The notes under the pieces: generated by a model
Told to the model about the DNA's origin: nothing
What the model saw: only the letters and a program-made list of their open reading frames with translations
The model's database searches: none
Assembly (NCBI RefSeq): GCF_945859685.1
Contig: NC_079148.1
Location: forward strand, 90,153,007-90,217,006
DNA: 64,000 nt
Reading direction: 5' to 3'
Source: Eupeodes corollae
Taxonomy: Eukaryota; Arthropoda; Insecta; Diptera; Syrphidae
Made by a program: the position numbers and the translations under genes
Part shown: piece after piece, positions 24,907 to 36,645 of the stretch
How positions within the stretch are numbered: position 1 is the first letter of the stretch
Layout of the letters: each line of letters opens with the position of its first letter

Positions 24907-25970
24907 TCTTTTTTACTTTTACTTTTGAATTCGCAAAATACATAACTCTGTATAGTAAAAATAATAAAATAATAACTGCACTATTTCTATAACTCTCTGA
25001 ACTTCAAATCTATAATTTTATAATTTTCCTGATGTCAAAGCTTTCCCAATGCTCGTATCTAACCTGAGGATGAAACTATAGGGAAAACACATAAATTAAA
25101 AGTTAACCTATTATGGTTCCAAACATGCATATCATTTAAAAAACAACTGATTTTTGTGTTTAGTTCCTAGCTCATGTTTTCAACTATAAATATCTAAAAA
25201 TGTTGGTTGAAAATTAAGGTTCTTTGTATAATTTTTCAATTTATATAAATATGTCTTACTTAAAATCAGTTAAATGTAAATCTATACGCCCATTTTCCTT
25301 ATATAACTATAAGATTCTTCAGATGCAAAAAACAGCTTGCTCTTCGGTTCATAGTTTCTTTTTATGTTGAAGTGATATTCTCCAGTTTTTATATTAAATT
25401 TTATTTACAATACCCATCCGACAAGAAGTGTTGAATGTGGGTAGATTTCAATTTGTCAAAACATATATTTGCCGCATGCAGATGTTTCTATCCTTACTTA
25501 CCAACTTTATACTCTTGAGACATTTAGTGGCTTTTAAAAGGATATAAAGCCATTTGATATATTGTTGATAATTTTTTTTTTTTTGGAATTTAGCCAAAGT
25601 AGATCCTTCAACGATTCTAAGTTCCTTCTTAAGTAAAGATGCATTTTTTTATCCGTCTAGTCTGGAGATTCAAATTAATGATTGTCATTGAATCTTTTTT
25701 CTTATATCTATCTTTTTCTATATTTTAACTTAATGTGCAATTTTGTTCAGCAACTTCCTTTTTGAGGACTACTAATATTTATTCTCCAGTTACTAGACCA
25801 AAATGTTTGTAATTTTGTTTTATTCAGTTCTAGGATACATAAATGGTAAATTGTGCTTTTATTTTATTGCAATTTATCTTTTTGATTTTTAATCTTTGAA
25901 TTAAAATTTAATCTAAATATTACAAATTGAGTTCAGATGTTGAAAAATCCAACCAAAAAAAAATATACAC
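24907..25970. other. Unassigned non-coding stretch
   Basis: AT-rich, with no feature supported. Confidence 0.35.
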
Positions 25971-26557
25971 AGTAGGTTGACTGGCAAAGCAGAGTTTGAT
26001 TTGGTAAATTGCAATGCCTTAATATACAAACTATTACAGATGGGTGTTTCAACCAGATTTTTACATATCATCAAGAATATTTATACAAACACAGAAGCTA
26101 TCGTCTGGGATGGAGCGCATTATTCTGAACGGTTAAGTACTATTTTCACTATTCATTAATGACATTGTTAACCTGGAGGATTAAGAATGGTCGGAATCCG
26201 GATAAATGTTTTGCTTTTTGCTGACGACAATGTTAAACTATTGGAATCCAAAGAAAATTTTAAACCGACTTATAAATATTGATCTTTTTGCGATAAAATC
26301 GGTCTGAAGCTGGAAGTAATCGAAGTACAACGGAATAAGTTTGAAAATGACAAACGAATATCGATACCTTGGAGTGAACCTCAACCCACTACTAAATTTT
26401 AGTAAGCACCTTGACATTAAAGCCAAAACATCACAAAGTCTAATAAACTTAACATGGAGAAAGATTTTCTCGAACAACCTTGTATATTCAGTTGTAAAGT
26501 TCACTTTATGCTATGCAGCTCAAGTTTGGGGCTATGTACACCATAGTTTGATCTGCT
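25971..26557 (+). mobile_element. LINE RT fragment (plus strand)
   Basis: 25,977-26,159 encodes a mid-RT piece (NCNALIYKLLQMGVSTRFL, then IVWDGAHYSERLS). A frameshift leads to VLLFADDNVKLL near 26,208-26,243, the catalytic box. Then 26,341-26,559 gives YRYLGVNLNPLLNFSKHL and LCYAAQVWGY, the RT thumb motifs. The element is truncated at both ends and dead. It meets a minus-strand LINE at about 26,565, tail to tail. Confidence 0.8.
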
Positions 26558-26569
26558 AAAATAAGTATT

Positions 26570-28765
26570 CAATGGTTTCTGAACGACTAAAACTAAAGTA
26601 GACAAAAACGCAAAAATCTTTTCTGAACGGTGTAGTAAGGTGACCATACTGTACAAGCGTATTCTAGAACTGGTCTCACAAATGAAACAAAAAGTAATTT
26701 TAAAACATATTGATTACGAAATTCACGGCCAAATCTCTAAATAAAAATTCCGAACTCTTAATAAAACCCAGAACTCTTTTTTCGATTTTAACTGTGAAGT
26801 TATGTTAGTTTAGGATATAAGACAACACCCAAGTCAGAAAATACATACACATAATCTACTTCAAGAACAAAAATCAAACATGTAACTAAAAACGATTGGA
26901 CCTTTTTTGCGTGTAAAACTAATGGTTTTACATATGTCAACATTTAAAACAAGACGAATTTTATTGCACCATTCCCTGAATAATAATAAGTCTTCTTGCA
27001 ATAGAAGACGGTCAGATGTAGAGTTCATTTTTATTTTTAAATTAGAATGTCATTAGCAAATATGTATTAGGACAGAGGAATTTTGTATGATCGAAACCAA
27101 GTAGTTTATAAATAAAACAAATAGAATAGAACCAAGGTGACTACCCTGAGGGACACCAGAATTCACAACAAATGAACTTGAACACTCATTACGAAAATTA
27201 GAACTATCTTGCAAATATGAGGAGATCCAGTTCATGAAATTGTCGTTAAAACCTTGCTGTGATAGTTTAAAAAGTAATGTTTTATGACACAATTTGTCAA
27301 AGGCCTTGCTGAAGTCAGTAAAGATACAATCTACTTGTTCACGTTTTTCAAAAACATCTAAACAAAAGGACGTAAAGTTAAAATTATTAGTAACAGTTGA
27401 ACACTTTTTAACAAAACCTTGCTGGTTATCACAGATAATTGAACTACAAAGATAAGAAAGGACGCTACATACGATTGACTCAAACAGTTTAGGTATCATT
27501 GATAGTTTAGCAATTCCAGCTCTTCCAGATAAAAGGAAACAGGACTAAAACAATCGTGAAGTTGTAAGATACTATTAAGGACAGTATCTTTACTTATAAC
27601 GAAATTGATAGAATTTAAGTGGGGGAAATTTATAACCGTGGTAAATGTGTTAGGAAAACTAATAGTATTATTATTTAGAAAAGCATCTTTGAAGCAGTTT
27701 GCAAACATGTCGTCATGTTGATGTCGAATCATTCATTAAGTTAGGTTACCCACATGCTTTCTTCTTACGATTAATGAATTTCAAGAAACCATCAGGATTA
27801 TTTTTAAGTTTCAATTCAATTTTCCGAATGTTGTCATCATATAGGATGTTAGAGTAGTCAGTGAAAAGTTGTTTTATTATAATGAACGTCATATAATCAT
27901 CATCATCATCATCCAAACTTTGTTCCTTTTTTTTTAAGTTTTTAACTTGAGAATCAAACCACGGTGAAACACTCAAGTTATTACGAGTTTTTTTTTAAAA
28001 GGAATCATTTTGTAGAAACAGTCAAAAATAGTTACATCAAAAATTGTACACATATCGTCAATATTTAAGTTACAAAATAAGTGATCCCAATTGATCGTAC
28101 ATGATAAGTTAAAAAGGTTTTCAAAATTACACCTACTAATGTTGAATTCTAGTTTGTTGTTATTAGATAGCATATGAGATAAAGCCATTTTTAAATTAAG
28201 TGGTATGTCTAATGCAGGATGATGGCGATCTTCGTCCACAATTTAGATAGCAAAAGAAATCACAGCTACTTCAGAGCATATGGTTTCGGAGAAAAATACC
28301 AGATCGAGTGTTTTTTTCAAAATGGCTCTTTACACCGTTGAGTTGACTTAAGCCACGTGATGACATACCATTTGTTAATAAAAGCTCATTTGAAGATGAC
28401 GTGTTTATTGGAACGTAGAAGTTATCGTCGTCAATTTAAATCCAATTGAGATTGGGTAAATTAAAATCACCAACAACCAGTACTCGTCTTCTGGTTCCAA
28501 AAGGATATAAGTAACTTTTAATACATCGAGATCTTTTGGTTAAATATTTTAAAACTTTTTGTTATGAGTGTCACGAGAAGGCAACGGTCTATAGCCATGC
28601 TCTAAAATGACGTTATTGGGAACATATAGGTACAGCAGAAAATGTCCGAATTTTCCATTAAGGTTTTCTTTAAAATTATACGGTACTGCAACCGGTGCTA
28701 TGGTATTTATTTGGATAATGTTATCCCTTCTTCTTTACAATGAAATAAACATTCATTGATTTGTC
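26570..28765 (-). mobile_element. Jockey/CR1-like LINE relic, endonuclease to RT
   Basis: Read on the minus strand, GDFNLPNLNW lies near 28,438-28,475, the catalytic GDFN motif of the apurinic-type endonuclease. Linker frames follow at 28,239-27,973 and 27,976-27,746 (FDSQVKNLKKK). RT follows at 27,499-27,053, and degenerate thumb sequence runs to about 26,570. The order EN-linker-RT is intact, so this is the longest LINE copy in the window, but it has stops and frameshifts and the catalytic FADD appears as FAND. Confidence 0.85.
27053..27499 (-). pseudogene. Reverse transcriptase core of the 26.6-28.8 kb LINE
   Basis: This 148-codon frame holds the RT motifs QQGFVKKCSTVTN (finger), FTDFSKAFDKLCHKTLLFKL (first catalytic Asp), and SGVPQGSHLGSILFVLFIN (palm). 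Just past the frame end the active site reads as FAND after a frame change, so it is probably inactive. Similar LINE coding sequence is present on the plus strand at 33.3-34.4 kb. Confidence 0.85.
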
Positions 28766-30270
28766 TCAGGAAATATTCTCTTTTTAAACATCAAAAGTTA
28801 AAACATCTTTTTAAAAAAAACTTTAATATTTTATAATGCCCAAATGTTGTTGGTTACACTTAAGGTTTTTAACAAACAACTTAAACAAACAAACTTAAGG
28901 AAACAATTCGTCACAAATATCAGCAAATAGATACAAAATAGTTTAATTGACTTCCTGATTATAAATACTAAAAACGTATTAATAACGAAAACAAGCTCTT
29001 CTAAAAATAAAATAAACAAATATTGAAAACCAATATATAGCTCAATTTAGTACCCAATGATATAATCGTAAATATTATAATTTCAAATTCTGAAGACAAT
29101 CACAGTAGCCATTCTTTAACATTATTTTGATGATACCTTAACACACTATACGATATTTCAAAATGAAGACAAATCGATGACACATAAGTACCTATCTATC
29201 CTACCCATAAAGTCTATATTTTTTCAGCTCACGTAGATGGTCTCGAACGTGATCTAAGGTAAATAAAGGTTTTCCTTTTCCTAATTAAATCAAAGCGCAT
29301 AGCTTTGCATATGAAGAGTGGCACATAATCATAACGGATACAATGGTCATAATATAGAGAACCTATAGTCGAATGAAATATGAGAAATAGAGGTTCGGCT
29401 GAGGAATTATGCTGACTGTGAGAAAATATAGAATTGATCACGTCTTATCGTTAAGTTAGTTTTATTGCTTGTCAAACTGACACAGTAAAAAAAACATATC
29501 TTAATGTATGTTTGTGTGTCCATTGAAGAGTGTGTTTGTTTGGGTCCGCATAATTCATGGAAAAAAAGACGAATATCATATTCAAAAAAATGTACCGACA
29601 ATCGAGAAAACGCTGTCTTAAAATTACGTCGCGTCGCTTGTCAGAAATTGACAAAACATTATTAATAATTTGAGTAACTAGAGCTAAATTAAAACGCAAA
29701 ATGAAATATAAATTATAATTTCCTCCAAGCCTTCACATTCTAAGAAAAAAATAAAGTATAACAAATTATGAAATTTCATGCTTCGAAAATCTTATACTGA
29801 TATCTTTTGTCGTTAAAGAAGAAACACCCCTTGCCACTATCTACGATTGTAGTTTGTATTGATGAAATTAAACATCTCGATATTATCTGCATCCAGAAGT
29901 TTCCAAAAATGACGAGAGTTGATTAGTTTTCTGAGACTGTCTGGGCTTCTTCTCTGCCTACAATCTATAAATCACTTTGGACTGGTGATCCAGTATATCC
30001 AGATTCTTAAGTTTCTTCGGCGCCAAATTTAAAGAAGAGCATTAAAAAAAACTATCGACAATAACATTATTTACAATCATTTACGTTGTTACAACATCGT
30101 CTTAATGTCTATTTCTTGTCACTTTCTTATCGTTTTTTAAATTGACTATATACTCAACAGCTTAACCGTTATACTCACTTAGTTCTTTTGTCGTTCTGCA
30201 CGAATATACAAAGCAATATTTTCGTAAAATATTTTAATATAATGTTAACACAAAATCTAACTTGATTTTA
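28766..30270. other. Unassigned non-coding stretch
   Basis: No transposon or exon was recognised. Several short minus-strand frames (60-75 codons) have no recognisable motif and AT-driven composition. Confidence 0.35.
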
Positions 30271-30705
30271 TTAACTTCCCATGATCGGTAATCCGTCCGA
30301 TTTGTCAAATTAAAAATTTTGACATTTCTGGATGTTTCAAGGTCCCTAGAGTCTAAATAAAAGAATTTTAGAAGGATATCAGAAGGATGTCAGAGTGTAC
30401 GTACGTTCGTATGATAATATAATTATGACTTCAAATATTTTATAAACAAAAAAAATGATTATATCTTTTAAATAGTTGTAAAAGGAAGAATAAAGTTTTT
30501 GATACCTAGTAACATTTTTAGAAAAATCGAATTGAAAAAGTATTACTAAAACTTGGTAAAAAAAGTTTTTCGACTCAAATATATTTTTAAAAATATAATA
30601 AATTGATATCAAAGATCTTATAGAAAGTATAGTTTTTGACATTGAGTAAAAATTTTATTTTATGATTTATAATTTTGACCAAGTTGATGTTTATGTTTGA
30701 TTTGA
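30271..30705 (+). repeat. R1k dispersed repeat, copy G1
   Basis: It begins with the left terminus ttaacttcccatgatcgg, then tccgtccgatttgtcaaatt and aaggtccctagagtc. Most of the conserved core is deleted, and the copy ends in the 'gttgatgtttatgtttga' region near 30,681. Confidence 0.75.
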
Positions 30706-31054
30706 GAACAATTAAAGTGGTGATTCTCATCGGCTTTGTTGATCTTCTTGATGGTTAAATGAAAACAGTTTTCCTCTGATTTTTCCCAACGTTTCGACGG
30801 TGATTGCCGTCTTCTTCGGGGGATGTCTTTATTCACAAAAATGATACAAATGTTTCCGCCGTTTACTGTTTCTTAGTTTCAGTCACAAACAATTCAACAG
30901 TTTACATTTGACAGTTGAAAAGTCTTCAAAATCGGAAGCGCTTTATTTTTATTTGTTTTAATTGTTTTTAATGTTTTTGTAATATTCAAATCAATGCAAG
31001 TCATACTTGTACGCTTTACATAATATTCGTATCTATTAAATAAACATTTGTAAC
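30706..31054. other. Spacer between two R1k copies; possible Penelope-like trace
   Basis: It includes cccaacgtttcgacggtgat and gccgtcttcttcgggg (30,786-30,823). An 'AACGTTTCGAC...CTTCTTCGGGG' signature is often seen in non-coding parts of Penelope-like elements; that link is an inference with no coding support here. Confidence 0.3.
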
Positions 31055-31815
31055 ATCGATAGCTCAAGAACCAGAAGAGATATCTACTTCAAATAAATGG
31101 CATATAATAAAGCATGTAATAATGATAATGTTTTTGACATCTGATAAAATTTTGAGAAAAATCTAATTGACAGTTTTTACAAAAAATAAAAACCTAAAAA
31201 AAATTAAAAGGTGGTAAAAATTGATTTTCGAATCAAATATCGTTCCAAAAATTTAAGATAATGGCTTCTTACTAATTTTACCTTATGAAGAATATTGTTT
31301 TCAACTTTAGGAAAAATTTTAAGAAAAATCGAATTATGTAACAGTTTTCTTACAAAAAATAAAAACCCAAACAACAAAATTAATAAAAGTTGGTGACAAA
31401 AAAACAATACTAAGACTTGTTAATAACTTAATACATTATCTACCAATTCTTTTTATTTTACAGAAAATATTGTTTTCGATATTAAGTAATTTTTTTTATA
31501 AAAGTCCAATAGTCCGTTTTTTCATAAAAAAAAATAAAATCCACAAGAAATAGTACGCAAATTTTGTTAAACGTTGATGTTCGGTTCTTGATAGCTCTCA
31601 AATTAAATTGGTAAAAATTTGTTTTTGACTAAAAATCTATTGAACAAAACTAAATTTTCAAACTGAACTATTTCTTTATATGAAAAATATTGTCGGTAAT
31701 TTTAAAATTTTGTAAGAATAATTCAACTTACAACTTTTTTAACGCAACACAAAAAACCACAAAATTTTAAGCAAGACAAATAGACATATGGGGTGGGAAG
31801 TTACCAGTACGGGGT
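31055..31815 (+). repeat. R1k dispersed repeat, copy G2 (5'-truncated)
   Basis: It starts inside the core (gatagctcaagaaccagaag) and ends with ggggtgggaagttaccagta, a mutated right terminus, near 31,790-31,809. It is in the same orientation as G1; the content of the two overlaps, so they are separate insertions. Confidence 0.7.
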
Positions 31816-33265
31816 GCATCCCAGCCTCCTTTTAAATTAAAATAAAAAATTAATTCTTGCATCTAATAACATGTTAACAATTAAGTAAAACAAATGCATC
31901 ATCAAAACTAAATAATCATAGAAAGAGAAATGCACCCTTATGTTAAATGTTTAATTGCCAAATCGCTAGGACAAAAGTAGCAAGTAGTAACAGAAGGCTG
32001 AAAGGATAAAAGCAAATAGTTAGTTCCGTCCTCGAGATTGACGATAAAACTTTCAAATTTGTATGTGTGTTTGCCTGAAGTGTTTATTCGCCATGCACCT
32101 ATTATAGAAATATTGTTGAAATACAAATGAGAAAAAAGAATCTCAATTACATTCTTAATAAAAAGAGTTTACTTTCAGCAATGCAATAATAAAAGAAATA
32201 TTTGAAAGCAAAAAATTGCCAACGCATCCATTGATCCATATTCCATTGAAATTCATTGCAGTTCCTATAAAAATGGGAATATCTCGATACACTCGTGTAC
32301 TAAATGGAGTTCCAGTTCCAGAAAGAACATCTGTTTCTCTTTATTTTTTGTTCGAGTATATAGCTCTCAATTATAATAAAAGTGGATAAGGGCATAATAC
32401 AGTAGACACATTGATAAGAGGCCAGAATAAACACACGTAATCGAGGACTTTATTATACACGGGAACATCGCAACGTTTACCGAGCTCTAGATATACTCGT
32501 AGCTATATCGGCTTGCACTTTGAAGATATAAAACGTATCTGCATAAAATGTAAACTACCTACATACCTAATTTATCAACGAAATTCACGGAATGCACACT
32601 TGAATTTCTACATGTATTTTTACTTAATTTACTATCCAGATAAGGTTGGATAAATCCATTTGTTTGATTAAGATACTCGTAGAATGTTCAATTTGCTATA
32701 TGTGACGCATTCGAATTAAAGAAAAATTTGTGTTCGCAGTTTTCAGTTTAATTAATTCTGGTATAGGAATATTGCTATATTATGCATATTAGAAATGAAC
32801 TGATTGTGTGCAGTGACAGCTTTGGATTGGTTTGCAATTTGGCCGTTTTTCTATACTTGTACGAGTATTTATACCAAATTTAGAAGTACATTATATTGAT
32901 TTTGTTATAATGATAACACAACAGATAACTAGATATAAAGTTATATATGTTTTAATTTGAAATAATTAGTTTGTTTTTGGACCTTTAAATTCAGTACTCA
33001 AACTGAAATCCATATTCATTTCCTAGTTACTACCAGAAATTATAGCTGATGATTTATCGCAACATCTCATTGCCATAAAAACACCCAACTTTTCGTCTAT
33101 TATGTACCAAAATAAGTAAACCAAGCAGTTTAGTTTCTTCTTCAAATATAACCGCACCTCATACTTTGTTCGAGTCAATTTGTAATACCAACTAGCCCCC
33201 TAACACTTTGGTAAAAGAATTTACTCTAATACCAAATTGTAAATTGCTGCTGCGTAGCAAAGCTA
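31816..33265. other. Unassigned non-coding stretch
   Basis: No feature is supported. Confidence 0.3.
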
Positions 33266-33269
33266 GTAA

Positions 33270-34412
33270 GATTCTTAATAATTCTCAGGGTTTTCCATAC
33301 GATATATATTCGCATTCACTGAAGCATGGTTGAACGACACTATCTTAGACTTGGAACTTTTTGATCAAAAGTTCTTAATTTTCAGGAAAGATCGTCACGT
33401 GGATAAAGCAAAATGTAGTGAATTCTTAATAGCTAGTAGAAGTAATTTTTATACGACTTCCATAATATTCCCTTTCAACCTAACAATTATTATTATTTGT
33501 GTTCTAATATCGCAGCAGTCAAAAAATATATGTGTTTTAAATGTATACGTCCCAAAAAGTTCAGCTTCAGCTTTTGCTAAACTCTCTCTAGGCTTTGATT
33601 ATATCATGGACATCTCTAGTTTGGATAGCTATGTTTTTTTTTAGGTGACTTTAACCTCCCACATATTAACACATCAGAGGACGGTCTTACTTAAAAGCAT
33701 CATTGAGTTCATCTCAACAGGAGTTTCTATTATAAGACTATTATTATTTCCACGGACTTACAGTAAGTTAAAAGTTCTAAAAATCGACTCCTCGATTTAG
33801 TCTTTTTTTCATCTGACGCTATAAGTAAAACAGTTGTTCAATCAAGTTCTGCTATATCAAAAATAGATCAATACCATCCCCAAATTGACGTTTTCCTTGA
33901 CTTGGACGATCGTATACTAAAAAATAGTAATTCGCCTAACTGTTTATATTCTGTTGACTTTCGTGAAAATTATTTTCAGTGACTTGCAGATCATCTACCT
34001 ACCTTTGGTATTGAGAATATATTGACGTTGTAGTTTCATACTTTTACAACGTATTGGAATCCATAAAACATATCGTTCCTCTTAAAACATCCACATATTC
34101 CAGACCTTAAAATGCTTTGAAACAAGGAAACAAACCTTGAAAAATGTCAGATAATGATCATGACATGGAGTATATGCTACCCTGTTTCAAAAGTTTAAAT
34201 CTGCTGAATATCTTATAGATATGGAAAGTTGTCTTAAATTTGAATTTGACCACAAAAGCTTTTGGAAATTTGTTGATATAAAACGGAAATCTGATGGCTA
34301 CCCAGTAAATTTTACTTGTAATAGAGATAACTTAGTTTGTACTCCAGAAGTTTGTAACTCGTTTGCTAAAAACTTTCAGCAATTTTTCAACAACACTCAT
34401 GTAAAAATATAA
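33270..34412 (+). mobile_element. LINE endonuclease-linker fragment
   Basis: 33,330-33,644 reads LNDTILDLELFDQKF near its start, the T-W-L-x-x-x-I motif region of LINE endonucleases, and later NVYVPKSS. Just after it, GDFNLPHINTSEDG (about 33,645-33,690) is the catalytic endonuclease motif. 34,221-34,412 gives FWKFVDIKRKSDGYP and then CNSFAKNFQQFF, typical linker sequence before RT. The RT itself is missing, and an R1k copy begins at once after 34,420. Confidence 0.8.
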
Positions 34413-34424
34413 TGATAGTGTACA

Positions 34425-34860
34425 AAAAAAGAAATCGATCTGATCTGTCGAATTGAAAATTTTGACATTTCTCGGCATTTTAAGGTCCCTAGATCCAAAA
34501 CAATAAGTTTTTAGATAGATTTCGGTGTGTGCATGTGTAGGTACAGTTGATAATCCTTCTTCTTTGGTCATAACTCAAGAATCATCAGAGACTTCAAATA
34601 AATTCTGTTTCACAGATAACAATAACACCATTAAAATACATTTTGACATAATTTTATGCATTAAAGAAAAACGTTTTGACATTTGGTACATTTTTAAAAG
34701 AAATCGAAGTGACTGAAAATTAAACATTAAACATGTTTAAAAGTACTTAAAGTTTGTAAAAATTGATTTTCGACTTGAATTTTAAACAACCTAATGTTAA
34801 GAGGTTCAAAATTTACTAGTAAACAATTTGCTAAATATTTAGAAATTTCTTAAGGTAGTC
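34425..34860 (+). repeat. R1k dispersed repeat, copy H (5' part)
   Basis: It begins atcgatctgatctgtcgaat, then ttgacatttctcggcat and aaggtccctagatcc. The core is partly kept (cataactcaagaatcatcag near 34,569), with cttcaaataaattctg downstream. The 3' half is lost. Confidence 0.7.
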
Positions 34861-35159
34861 CAAAATTTTAAACCTTGCTTCTCGTTTTGCTAACTAGTTA
34901 ATTGATGATTGTCTTTTATTAAAAACTGGAGTAATAGTCCGTGAAAATTAACAAAGCAAATACACTTATTTTGCAAAACTTTTAGAAATATCGACAGACA
35001 GTAGTTCAAGTGCCTGCCTTGGGGCATTCTGTAATTTTGATCTTAAAAGACCTTGTTGATTGTTTCGGAAGCTGTACCTGAACGATGAACGCCTGCATGA
35101 CATTCCCATTGAATTCTTAAATCGTTTTGTCCAAAGATGACTTACTTTAACTTTAGTTG

Positions 35160-36645
35160 GCTTTTAGTGCTCCTGGGCCTCAAGTAATATTTTTCGCCAT
35201 CCTAATCGATCTCTTAGCTTGCTGCCTCCAGTTTCAATACCAAGCTGACGTGCGTCGGCCTCAACTTAATCACTCCAGTGGAGATGAGGCCTGACTCTGC
35301 TTTTTGTTCCCTCAGGCTTGGTTGAATATCTTACTGGCTGGAGCTTCGACGTTCATTCGCTCGACAAGCCCTAGCCACCTAAAGCGTTGAACACGCAGTT
35401 TTCGGGCAAGTCGCTGTATAGCACGTATAGCTCATGATTATATCTTCTCCGCCGGATGTTACTTTGCCTGTCGACACAAATTGGACCATAGATCGTACGC
35501 AGAACCTTCCTATCAAAGATACCAAGAGATCCTTCACCCGTCTGGGAAGGATCCATGCTTCTGCACCATACAGCAAAACTGCGATGATTAAAGTTTTGTA
35601 CAGTGTCCCTTTGGTACTTCGCGATAGGGCCTTATTCCTCAACTGCTTGCTTAGGTGAAAGAAACAGTGTTTACCAAGGGATCTCATTTGCAGAATTAAC
35701 AGCAGTGCTCAGATAAACAAATTCTTTTACCACCTCGAAGTAATACCTCATCTTCGTTGGGTGAGTATAACTCAAGGTCGTCAACCAAATGGATTTGACG
35801 TGGCTGATCGCTGGCGGAATCGTTGACTTCATCGCCATCAAGCAGCTGATTAAAATGATCTCTCCAGATTTTTAGCATTGACTGCGTCTTGATTACTGTA
35901 TTCCCCTTCTTATATTTGCTGGCTCTAGGGCGGCGTTGTCGCGTTGTTTTCTTTTTGACTCTTCTATAAAAGCACCACACCTGTTTCCTGTTAAAAATTC
36001 AATGGATCTCCTCGATTTCACGCCGCTCATGGGCATTTTTTTTTCTTCTGAGCAAGTTTTACTCATCCCTTCCCTGTCGACGTAGAGTTGGTGGGAAGAT
36101 CGTGTCTTCCTTTGCTGCCAAAATCTGTATGCCTCCGTTTTGGCTTTGTTTGGTGGCGGTTGTGAGAAACCTAACACCTCTTCTACAGCATTGGCAGTAT
36201 CCTCCTGTTGCAGTCTTCAAACGTTGAATCTGAATATTCGTACGCGCAGTTTAGCACCAACTAGGTAGTGGTCGGAATCTATGTTAGATGACCTGTTCGT
36301 ACAAACGCCAAGTATGCTAGAGGAGTGTCTTCCGTCAAAAGCAACATGTTCGATTCGGTTGCATATTCGATCATCGGGGGACCGCCAAGTACCTTTCTTG
36401 GCTAGGGAATACGGTGCTTCTCAACACCATGTTTTTCTCGGCTAGGAAGTCGATAAGAGTAAACCCGTTTCCAGATGTGATGTCGTGTAGGCTATGTCCT
36501 CCGATTGACCTACCAAAGATGCCTTCTTTAACAGATTTTTCGTTAAAATCTCCCAGAAGAATTTTAACGTCATTTTTGGGACATAGTTTATATGTTTTGG
36601 TATTGTCATCCTTAACTTCTGTCGGGGCATGCGCGCTGAGGCTCC
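35160..36645 (-). mobile_element. LINE, 3' segment (endonuclease C-part, linker, RT end), minus strand
   Basis: Reading the minus strand: SAHAPTEVKDD near 36,600-36,635 and then LLGDFN near 36,545-36,565 are endonuclease motifs. FSQPPPNKAKTEAYRFWQQR (from 36,168) and IWRDHFNQLLDGDEVND (near 35,820-35,870) are the linker. RT thumb follows at 35,687-35,379 with TKGTLYKTLI and LLYGAEAWIL, then IRRRRYNHELY near 35,430. The palm with the YADD box is absent, so an internal deletion removed the RT core. The element's 5' end continues at 37,776 after a foldback insertion. Confidence 0.8.
36371..36640 (-). pseudogene. LINE endonuclease fragment
   Basis: The minus frame reads SLSAHAPTEVKDD, then a middle block with KILLGDFNEKS, then IGGHSLHDITSGNGFTLIDF, three ordered motifs of apurinic/apyrimidinic-type LINE endonucleases (Asn and Asp of GDFN are catalytic in the family). 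The frame before SAHAPTE comes from the inserted foldback, not from the LINE, which marks the insertion boundary at ~36,645. Confidence 0.8.

Noticed and set aside
27890..27920. TCATCATCATCATCATC run as a separate microsatellite of note
   Set aside because: It lies within the decayed LINE linker, gives an Asp run in that frame, and is too short to matter.
30786..30823. Penelope-like element
   Set aside because: Only a short non-coding signature is present; no GIY-YIG or RT sequence is nearby, so it is mentioned only as a trace.
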